From the NCBI GenBank assembly GCA_037444825.1, contig JBBILR010000002.1:95076-159075 (forward strand): a stretch of DNA of 64,000 bases, given 5' to 3'. Under the pieces are notes generated by a model. It was not told where the DNA came from. It did not search any database and worked only from the letters and a program-made list of their open reading frames with translations. The DNA is from JBFLVU01 sp037444825. Its GTDB lineage: Bacteria; Acidobacteriota; UBA4820; DSQY01. Below are positions 58,540-64,000 of this stretch, in pieces (position 1 is the stretch's first letter; every line of letters begins with the position of its first letter). A program made the position numbers and the translations under genes.

Positions 58540-59742
58540 TCACACCTCCTTCAGGGTGTGGCCCAGCTTGATTTTCTTGGTGCGGAGGTAGGCCCGGTTG
58601 TTTTCGTTGGGTTTGATCTCCAGGGGAAGCTGGTCCACGATCTCGATGCCGAAACCCGAGAGGGCGGCCAGCTTCTTCGGGTTGTTGGTGAGGATGCGGA
58701 TCCTTCTGAGGCCCAGGTCGTGGAGGATCTGGGCGCCGATGCCGTAGTCCCGCTGGTCGGGGGCGAAGCCCAGGGCCTCGTTGGCCTCCACCGTGTCCAT
58801 CCCCTGGTCCTGCAGTTCGTAGGCCTTGAGCTTGTTGAGGAGGCCGATGCCCCGGCCCTCCTGGCGGAGGTAGACGATGACGCCCCGGCCCTCCTGGGCC
58901 ACGGCCCTCATGGCCGCCTCCAGCTGGGGTCCGCAGTCGCACCGCTGGGAGAAGAGGGCGTCGCCCGTCAGGCACTCGGAGTGCATCCGCACCAGCACCG
59001 TGTCCCCCTCGCCCCACTCCCCCATGGTCAAGGCCAAATGGGTGCGGTCGGTGAGGATGCTCTCGTAGGCGATGACGCGGAAGAGGCCGAACTTGGTGGG
59101 GAGTTTGGGCTGGGCCACGCGGCGCACCAGCGATTCCCGGGAGAGGCGGTACTTGATCAGGTCGGCGATGGTGACGATGTTGACCCCGTGCTCCTCGGAA
59201 AAGGCCAGCAGGTCCGGCATCCGGGCCATGGTGCCGTCGTCCTTCATCACTTCGCAGATGACCCCGGCGGGGTAGAGCCCCGCCAGGCGGGCCAGGTCCA
59301 CGGAGGCCTCCGTCTGCCCGGGACGCCGGAGGACGCCGCCCTCCTTGGCCCTCAGGGGGAAGATGTGGCCGGGGCGGGCCAGGTCCGCGGGCTTCGTGGC
59401 GGGGTCGATGGCCGTGAGGATGGTGGCGGCCCGGTCGTGGGCGGAGATGCCGGTGGTGGTCTTGTGCTTGGCCTCGATGGAAACGCAGAAGGCGGTCTGG
59501 AAGGAGCTGGTGTTCTGCTGGACCATGAGGGGGATCTCCAGCTCGTCCAGGCGCTCGCCGGTCATGGCCAGGCAGATGAGGCCTCTGCCGTGGGTGGCCA
59601 TGAAGGTGATGGCCTGAGGCGTGGTGAACTGGGCCGGGATGTAGAGGTCCCCTTCGTTTTCCCGGTCCTCGTCGTCGCAGATGATGAGCATCCGGCCCTT
59701 CTTGATCTCTTCGAGGGCCTGTTCGATGGGGATGAGCGGCAT
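58540..59742 (-). CDS. ribBA: 3,4-dihydroxy-2-butanone-4-phosphate synthase / GTP cyclohydrolase II
   Basis: A 400-residue bifunctional riboflavin enzyme. The N-terminal synthase half has ICDDEDRENEGDLYIPAQF and the metal-binding ISAHDRAATI-type segment. The C-terminal cyclohydrolase half has the zinc motif CLTGDALFSQRCDCGPQL and LRQEGRGIGLLNKLKAYELQ. It makes both substrates of riboflavin synthesis from ribulose-5-phosphate and GTP. It lies 42 bases after ribE, last in the minus-strand operon. No RFN (FMN) riboswitch was recognised. A 94-base gap to truA (58446-58539) holds no gene. Confidence 0.96.
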   Translation of the reverse strand: MPLIPIEQALEEIKKGRMLIICDDEDRENEGDLYIPAQFTTPQAITFMATHGRGLICLAMTGERLDELEIPLMVQQNTSSFQTAFCVSIEAKHKTTTGISAHDRAATILTAIDPATKPADLARPGHIFPLRAKEGGVLRRPGQTEASVDLARLAGLYPAGVICEVMKDDGTMARMPDLLAFSEEHGVNIVTIADLIKYRLSRESLVRRVAQPKLPTKFGLFRVIAYESILTDRTHLALTMGEWGEGDTVLVRMHSECLTGDALFSQRCDCGPQLEAAMRAVAQEGRGVIVYLRQEGRGIGLLNKLKAYELQDQGMDTVEANEALGFAPDQRDYGIGAQILHDLGLRRIRILTNNPKKLAALSGFGIEIVDQLPLEIKPNENNRAYLRTKKIKLGHTLKEV

Positions 59743-59784
59743 GGCTGGACTCCTGTGGAAGCCGGCCCCTGGGGGCCGCGGGGT

Positions 59785-60426
59785 TCAAAAGCCCCGGTCT
59801 TCGAGGTCTTGAAGGCTCAGCCCTCCTCTTCCGGGGAGGAGGCGCTGGAGGGTGTGGACAATATACCGGCCCACCAGGTCCGTTTCCACGTTGACCTTCC
59901 GGCCGGCCCGGAAACCTCCGATGGTGGTGTGTTTCAGCGTGGCGGGGACGACGGCCACCCGCACCGTCCGGCCCTGGAGGCCCGCCACGGTGAGGCTGAC
60001 CCCCGAGATGGCGATGGAGCCTTTGGGAACGACGTAGGGAAGGAGATTGGGAGGGAGGTCCACCTCCAGGAGCCACCCTTCCCCCTCCCGCGCCAGCGCC
60101 TTCACCTCGCCGACCCCCTCCACGTGGCCCTGCACCAGATGCCCCCCGAGGGGATCGGAGGCTCTCAGCGCCGGCTCCAGGTTCACGCCGTCGCCGGGTT
60201 TCAAGGCGCCGAGGGTGGTCCTGGCGAGGGTCTCCCCGCTGAGAAAGGCCCGGAACCCGTCGGGAAGGAGCTCCTCCACCGTGAGGCAGGCGCCGTCCAC
60301 GGCGATGCTGTCCAGAGTCCTCGCCCCCTCGAGGACCTCCCGGCAGGCCACCTCCAGGGTGCCTTCCCGCCCCCGGCGCAGGAGGCGCCGGACCGTTCCC
60401 ACCTCTTTCACGAGGCCGGTAAACAT
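59785..60426 (-). CDS. ribE: Riboflavin synthase (alpha subunit)
   Basis: A 213-residue enzyme with two lumazine-binding barrels, each containing a similar block (VDGACLTVEEL; AISGVSLTVAGL). The N-terminus MFTGLV and the mid-repeat LGGHLVQGHVEGVGEV are signatures. It dismutates two 6,7-dimethyl-8-ribityllumazine molecules to riboflavin. The ATG 60426 lies inside ribD (19-base overlap) with GGAGGGACG upstream. Lumazine synthase (ribH) is not in the window, so the last partner is encoded elsewhere. Confidence 0.96.
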   Translation of the reverse strand: MFTGLVKEVGTVRRLLRRGREGTLEVACREVLEGARTLDSIAVDGACLTVEELLPDGFRAFLSGETLARTTLGALKPGDGVNLEPALRASDPLGGHLVQGHVEGVGEVKALAREGEGWLLEVDLPPNLLPYVVPKGSIAISGVSLTVAGLQGRTVRVAVVPATLKHTTIGGFRAGRKVNVETDLVGRYIVHTLQRLLPGRGGLSLQDLEDRGF

Positions 60427-61517
60427 CGTCCCTCCAGACGGGCCGCGAGGACCCAATCGCTTCCCAGGACCCGGGCCTCCAGCGCGAGGACCGGAAGGGC
60501 CCACGGGGTGAAGCCTTGGGGCAGCTCCGCCAGGGGCGGCTCCAGGGGCCCCCCCTGGAACCGGGGCGCCAGGTGGAGGGACAGGCGGTCCACCCACCCC
60601 TCCGCCAGAAAGGCCCCCGCCAGCCGGCCCACCGCCTCCACGTACAGCGCCATGACCGACCGGTCCCTGAGGAGCCGAAGAAGCGCCTCCAGGGGGAACC
60701 CGCCGCCGGCCTTCCTCGGCAGGGACGCCACCTCCACCCCCTCTCCGGGGACTCGGGGGAGGGGGGGCGCCTCCTCCCCCCGGACCCAAAGGATGGGGCC
60801 CTCCGCCGGGGCGGTGGCGAAGACCCTCTCCGTTCCCCGAAGCCTTCCCGCGCCGTCCAGGAGGACCCTCAGGAGGGGCTTTCTTCGCCCGCCTCCCAGG
60901 CGGACGGTGAGGAGCGGGTCGTCGCGGAGGACGGTGCCGGCCGAGACCAGGACCGCGTCGCTCTCGAAACGCTCCTCGTGAACGAGCCTCCGGGCCTCTT
61001 CCCCCGTGAAGTAACCCCCCCGGGGGGGCGCCACGCGCCCGTCAAGGGTGGAGGCGGCCTTCAGGTGGACCGCCGGCCGGCCCTTCTCGTAGAAGAGGTG
61101 GTAGGCGGGGTCCACGGCTCTCCCCGCTTCCTCGTCGAAGGGCATCACCACCTCGATCCCGGCTTCCCGGAGCTCCGCGGCCCCCCGACCCGAAACCCGG
61201 GGGTTGGGGTCCGCCACCGCCGCCACCACCGCCTGGAGGCCCGCCTCTCGGATGGCCTTGGTGCACGGCGGGGTGCGGCCGTAGGTGTTGCACGGCTCCA
61301 GAGTGACGTAGAGGTGGGCGCCCCTGGCTCGCTCGCCGGCCTCTCGGATGGCCACCACCTCGGCGTGGGCCGTCCCGGGGCCCCGGTGCCAGCCCCGGCC
61401 CACCACGACCCCGTCCTTCACCACCACGGCCCCCACGGCGGGGTTGGGGTGGGTCCGGCCCCGCCCCTTTCGGGCCTGAGCCAGGGCCTCGGCCATGAAG
61501 CGCCCCTCGGGAACCAC
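60408..61517 (-). CDS. ribD: Bifunctional riboflavin deaminase/reductase
   Basis: A 369-residue enzyme. The zinc deaminase domain has HAEVVAIREAG and TLEPCNTYGRTPPCTKAI. The reductase domain has AASTLDGRVAPPRGGYFTGE, ESDAVLVSAGTVLRDDPLLT and LAGAFLAEGWVDRLSL. Start GTG 61517 (GGGAG upstream) follows ftsY by 11 bases; the later ATG at residue 8 is less likely because the spacing is poorer. It performs the two middle steps of riboflavin biosynthesis. It overlaps ribE at its 3' end. Confidence 0.95.
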   Translation of the reverse strand: MVPEGRFMAEALAQARKGRGRTHPNPAVGAVVVKDGVVVGRGWHRGPGTAHAEVVAIREAGERARGAHLYVTLEPCNTYGRTPPCTKAIREAGLQAVVAAVADPNPRVSGRGAAELREAGIEVVMPFDEEAGRAVDPAYHLFYEKGRPAVHLKAASTLDGRVAPPRGGYFTGEEARRLVHEERFESDAVLVSAGTVLRDDPLLTVRLGGGRRKPLLRVLLDGAGRLRGTERVFATAPAEGPILWVRGEEAPPLPRVPGEGVEVASLPRKAGGGFPLEALLRLLRDRSVMALYVEAVGRLAGAFLAEGWVDRLSLHLAPRFQGGPLEPPLAELPQGFTPWALPVLALEARVLGSDWVLAARLEGRCLPAS

Positions 61518-61528
61518 GGCCGTCTCCC

Positions 61529-62422
61529 TCAGCCGCCCAGCAGGCCCGAGACGTACTCGGCGGGGTCGAAGGGCACCAGGTCCTCCACCTTCTCGCCCAC
61601 CCCCACGTACCGGATGGGGAGGCCGAACTCGGCGGCCACGGAGAGGGCGATGCCGCCCTTGGCGGTCCCGTCCAGCTTGGTGAGGACGAGGTCGGTGACC
61701 GAAGCCTTGGAGGTGAAGAGCCGCGCCTGCTGGAGGCCGTTCTGCCCCGTGGTGGCGTCGAGGACCAGCGTCACCTGGTGGGGGGCCCCCGGGCAGGCCC
61801 GGCCGCAGACGCGGTGGATCTTCGCCAGCTCCTCCATGAGGTTGTGCTTGACGTGGAGACGCCCCGCCGTGTCCACCAGGACGAAATCGAGCCCCCGGGC
61901 CCTGGCCGCCTCCACGGCATCGAAGGCCACCGCGGCGGGGTCGGCGCCTTCCTTCTGCCGGACGATCTCCACCCCCGCCCTTCGGGCCCAGACCTCCAGC
62001 TGGTCCGCCGCCGCCGCCCGGAAGGTGTCGCCCGCGGCGACGATCCCCCGCTGGCCCCTGGCCGTCCGCTGGGCCGCCAGCTTCCCCAGGGTGGTGGTCT
62101 TTCCCACCCCGTTCACTCCCACGAAAAGGTGGACCCAGGGCGAGGGGGGAGGGCCCTCCGGCGGGGGGGGAGGCGGCCAGAGGGCCTCCATGCGGGAGGC
62201 GAGGGCCGCCTTGAGGGTGGCGCCGTTCTTCCGGGCTTCCTGGGGCAGGCGGTCCAGGAGTCGGTGGATGGTCGGGAGTCCCACGTCGGCGAGGAGCAAG
62301 GCCTCCTCCAGGGCCTCCAGGGCCTCGCCGTCGGCTTCGGTGGCCCGGCCGAAGAGGCCCCCCAGGCGCTCCGAGAGGGCCTCCCGGGTCTTGCGGAGAC
62401 CCTGGAGGATCTTTCCCATCAT
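61529..62422 (-). CDS. ftsY: Signal-recognition-particle receptor FtsY
   Basis: A 297-residue SRP GTPase: N domain (LSERLGGLFG, EALEEALLLADVG), G domain with P-loop GVNGVGKTTTLGKLA, DTFRAAAADQLEVWA, DTAGR and TKLDGTAKGG, and IRYVGVGEKVEDLVPF. The acidic A domain is essentially absent, with a Pro run (84-95) in its place between N and G. It docks SRP-ribosome complexes to the translocon. ATG 62422 overlaps the TPR gene stop (ATGA). It sits between the TPR lipoprotein and ribD, an unusual neighbour. Confidence 0.94.
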   Translation of the reverse strand: MMGKILQGLRKTREALSERLGGLFGRATEADGEALEALEEALLLADVGLPTIHRLLDRLPQEARKNGATLKAALASRMEALWPPPPPPEGPPPSPWVHLFVGVNGVGKTTTLGKLAAQRTARGQRGIVAAGDTFRAAAADQLEVWARRAGVEIVRQKEGADPAAVAFDAVEAARARGLDFVLVDTAGRLHVKHNLMEELAKIHRVCGRACPGAPHQVTLVLDATTGQNGLQQARLFTSKASVTDLVLTKLDGTAKGGIALSVAAEFGLPIRYVGVGEKVEDLVPFDPAEYVSGLLGG

Positions 62423-63270
62423 CCGGCGGACCCTCCGATCTCCTGGAGGAGGCGCTTGGCGCTCTGGCCGAAGGTTCCCTCCGGGGCGATCTTGAGGACC
62501 TCCAGGAGCGCCGCCCGCGCCTCGGGGTACATCTTCTCCTGGAAGAGGGCCTCCCCGTAGTGGTAGTAGACCTCCGCCCCGTCGGCCTGAAGGGCCTCGA
62601 AGTTGTTGGCCATGAGGTCCAGGGCCTTCTTGAAGTACAGCGCGGCGTCGGCCCAGCGGTCCTTCGCCGCCGCCAGGACCCCCAGCTTGTTGTACCCGCG
62701 GTAGTACCGGGGGTTCTCCTCCACCACCTTGAGGAAGACCGCCTCGGCGTCCAGCATCTTGTTCTGGCGCATGTAGATGACGCCCATGTTGTAGTAGGCC
62801 TCGTACCGGCTGAAGAGACCCGGCGCGTTCACCACCTCCCGAAGGACCTTCAGGGCCTCCTCGTCGTGACCGAGCTGCATGTGGCAGACCCCCATGGCGT
62901 TGAGGACCGCCACGCGGTTTTCGGAGGTCCCCGGACCCTGCCGCAGGGCCAGCTCCAGCTTGCCCAGCGCCTCGGCGTAACGGCCCTCCGAGAGGTAGAA
63001 GAGGGCGTCGGCGTAGGAGTACTTGGCCTGGGGCTCCATGCGGGAGGCCAGGGCGATGTAGTGGTGGGCGGCGTCGAAGTTCCGCTGGCCGGCGAACTCC
63101 AGGGCCATGTTGTAGGCCACCTCGGGATTCTTGATGTGCTCGTCGCCGGGAAGGGTCCCGTCGGCGCGCGCGGGGCGCTCCGCCGCGTCGCCCACCGGCG
63201 GAGCCTTGGGACCGCATCCAAGGACCAGCACCAGGGAGAGCCCTGCCACCGCCATCGCCTTCCTCGTCAT
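62419..63270 (-). CDS. TPR-repeat lipoprotein (PilF/PilW-like)
   Basis: A 283-residue lipoprotein with lipobox LVLVLGCGP. Four to five tetratricopeptide repeats are visible (HHYIALASRMEPQAKYSYAD, RYAEALGKLELALRQGPGTS, MLDAEAVFLKVVEENPRYYR, RWADAALYFKKALDLMANNF). The arrangement is like outer-membrane pilotins of type IV pili (PilF/PilW), but the assignment is by architecture only and no pilus genes are near. It leads the operon with ftsY and ribDE-ribBA. Confidence 0.82.
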   Translation of the reverse strand: MTRKAMAVAGLSLVLVLGCGPKAPPVGDAAERPARADGTLPGDEHIKNPEVAYNMALEFAGQRNFDAAHHYIALASRMEPQAKYSYADALFYLSEGRYAEALGKLELALRQGPGTSENRVAVLNAMGVCHMQLGHDEEALKVLREVVNAPGLFSRYEAYYNMGVIYMRQNKMLDAEAVFLKVVEENPRYYRGYNKLGVLAAAKDRWADAALYFKKALDLMANNFEALQADGAEVYYHYGEALFQEKMYPEARAALLEVLKIAPEGTFGQSAKRLLQEIGGSAG

Positions 63271-63339
63271 GGGGACCAGCCCTCCTTCACAGGGGAGAAG
63301 GCGCCCTCTCCGGCGCGCTACCGGGGGCGCCTGCCCTTG

Positions 63340-63348
63340 ATTTTACCA
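63340..63348 (-). promoter_or_regulatory. Extended -10 promoter (TGG-TAAAAT) of the TPR-ftsY-rib operon
   Basis: On the minus strand TGGTAAAAT lies about 70 bases before the ATG at 63270. No -35 is recognisable. It faces the secG promoter across about 65 bases. Confidence 0.5.
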
Positions 63349-63414
63349 CAGTGGGACACCGGCTTCCCCCGCTTCCGGCGGCACCCGGCCCCCCGGGGGG
63401 GAAGCCCCCGGCCC

Positions 63415-63443
63415 TTGACCGCCGCGGCTCCGTGGGGTACCAT
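63415..63443 (+). promoter_or_regulatory. Sigma-70 promoter of secG (TTGACC-N17-TACCAT)
   Basis: TTGACC (63415-63420), 17 bases and TACCAT (63438-63443) lie 37 bases before the secG ATG. Confidence 0.6.
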
Positions 63444-63480
63444 AGGAAGGCCCTCGAAGAGGGGGCCGCACGGAGGCAAC

Positions 63481-63834
63481 ATGGTGGCGCTGTTGTGGGT
63501 GCTGTACATCCTGGATTGCCTGCTGCTCATCGGGATCATCCTCCTGCAGCCCGGCGAGGGCGGGGACCTGGCCGCCGCTTTCGGTGGCGCCAGCTCCCAG
63601 ACGGCCTTCGGGGCCCGGGGGTCGGCCACCTTCCTCCAGAAGCTGACGGCGACCCTGGCCATCCTCTTCATGGTTCTCTCCATCGCTCTGGTGATCGTCA
63701 CCAACATGCGGCACAAGAGCATCATGGAGAAGGCCCTCCCCGAAAAACCCGCCGCCGCCTCCAGCGAGAAACCGGCGGCCCCGGCGGCTCCGGCTCCGGC
63801 CCCCGCCGCACCCTCCGAGGGAGGGACGAAGTGA
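63481..63834 (+). CDS. secG: Preprotein translocase subunit SecG
   Basis: A 117-residue inner-membrane subunit of SecYEG with two helices: VALLWVLYILDCLLLIGIIL and LTATLAILFMVLSIALVIVT. The conserved loop LLQPGEGGDLAAAFGGASSQ and FGARGSATFLQKLTA between them is diagnostic. A Pro/Ala-rich cytosolic tail follows. GGAGG lies 4 bases before the ATG. tRNA-Leu follows directly and may share the transcript. Confidence 0.9.
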   Translation: MVALLWVLYILDCLLLIGIILLQPGEGGDLAAAFGGASSQTAFGARGSATFLQKLTATLAILFMVLSIALVIVTNMRHKSIMEKALPEKPAAASSEKPAAPAAPAPAPAAPSEGGTK

Positions 63835-63842
63835 TCCCCCGT

Positions 63843-63929
63843 GCCGAAGTGGTGGAACTGGCAGACACGCCATCTTGAGGGGGTGGTACCCGACAGGGTG
63901 TGGGGGTTCGAGTCCCCCCTTCGGCACCA
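63843..63929 (+). tRNA. tRNA-Leu(GAG), class II with encoded CCA
   Basis: Acceptor GCCGAAG (63843-63849) pairs with CTTCGGC (63919-63925), then A-CCA is encoded. The anticodon stem CCATC/GGTGG closes the loop TTGAGGG with anticodon GAG, reading CUC/CUU. The long variable arm (ACCC/GGGT) marks a class II tRNA, and the T arm is GGGGG-TTCGAGT-CCCCC. Alternative anticodon placement (TGA) breaks the stem, so Leu is preferred. Confidence 0.95.
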
Positions 63930-63939
63930 AAGCACCAGG

Positions 63940-63966
63940 AGGAGGGCGTTTCGCCCTCCTTTTTTT
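63940..63966 (+). terminator. Rho-independent terminator after tRNA-Leu
   Basis: Stem AGGAGGGCG (63940-63948)/CGCCCTCCT (63952-63960) with a TTT loop, followed by a T-run. Nothing identifiable lies in 63967-64000. Confidence 0.9.
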
Positions 63967-64000
63967 GCACCACCCCCGAGAAAAAGGGGGGGCGAGAAGG

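Noticed and set aside
60427..61528. FMN riboswitch or leader ahead of riboflavin genes
   Set aside because: ribD follows ftsY after 11 bases and ribE overlaps ribD, so there is no room for an RFN element; none was seen before the operon start at 63270 either.
1..64000. CRISPR array, rRNA genes or prophage
   Set aside because: No regularly spaced direct repeats with unique spacers, no rRNA-like sequence and no phage structural genes were seen.

Overview
The window is a strongly GC-rich stretch of a diderm (Gram-negative-type) bacterial chromosome. Diderm features include an LptE-type LPS-assembly lipoprotein, several lipobox lipoproteins and a probable outer-membrane beta-barrel protein. The mix of genes fits the phylum Acidobacteriota (Holophagae-like) or a close relative, but this is inferred from gene content and no rRNA marker is present. 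The mix includes a glutamate formimidoyltransferase/cyclodeaminase fusion, four-subunit 2-oxoacid:ferredoxin oxidoreductase beside sucCD, giant secreted SBBP/PKD and gingipain-like proteins, and many one-component signalling fusions. Despite the GC content, many promoters are textbook sigma-70 (TTGACA-N17-TATATT types) or extended -10 (TGG-TATACT) elements.

Layout. 1-10.9 kb, mostly minus strand: a truncated beta-barrel-like protein, a coiled-coil lipoprotein, a SPOUT RNA methyltransferase, the folate enzyme fusion, a plus-strand cytochrome c, an amino-acid permease, a 3'-5' exonuclease, an NRDE protein and a PepE-like peptidase. 11.0-12.7 kb: a response-regulator receiver fused to an asparaginase whose sequence blocks are in permuted order. 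12.7-16.8 kb: leuS-lptE-unknown membrane protein operon. 16.8-19.4 kb: zinc-ribbon/pilin fusion, an IS relic and a TPR protein. 19.5-26 kb: an HPt-REC-REC-degenerate GGDEF protein, then holA with a peptide ABC transporter (two permeases and a binding protein). 26.2-36.4 kb: a 1,980-residue secreted SBBP/PKD/hydrolase-like protein behind two CRP-type operators, convergent with a mammalian soluble adenylyl cyclase-like protein (two complementary cyclase domains, P-loop NTPase, TPR-like tail). 36.5-42.7 kb: GNAT acetyltransferase, then sucCD-korDABC-ndk, an operon for the ferredoxin-linked 2-oxoglutarate to succinate step with nucleotide charging. 42.8-45.3 kb: a RiPP cassette of HPr-kinase-like P-loop protein, PqqD-like recognition protein, radical SAM/SPASM enzyme and a 40-residue Cys/Gly precursor peptide with its own promoter and terminator. 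45.3-48.7 kb: a secreted C25 (gingipain-type) peptidase that shares its C-terminal module with the giant protein at 26-32 kb. 48.8-50.5 kb: an ECF-type sigma factor and a membrane diguanylate cyclase. 50.6-58.4 kb: a chemotaxis-type cluster (cheW, zinc-ribbon pseudo-receiver, HEAT-repeat protein, cheR, cheB, GAF protein, cheY-like) ending in truA, without cheA or a receptor. 58.5-63.3 kb, minus: TPR lipoprotein-ftsY-ribD-ribE-ribBA. 63.5-64 kb: secG and tRNA-Leu(GAG) with a strong terminator.

The most unusual items are the permuted asparaginase fused to a receiver domain, the RiPP cassette with its compact stand-alone precursor gene, the C-terminal module shared by two large secreted proteins, and the sAC-like cyclase close to paired CRP-type operators. 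Genes are tightly packed, with many ATGA/GTGA start-stop overlaps. Long open frames opposite real genes are GC-bias shadows and are not annotated.
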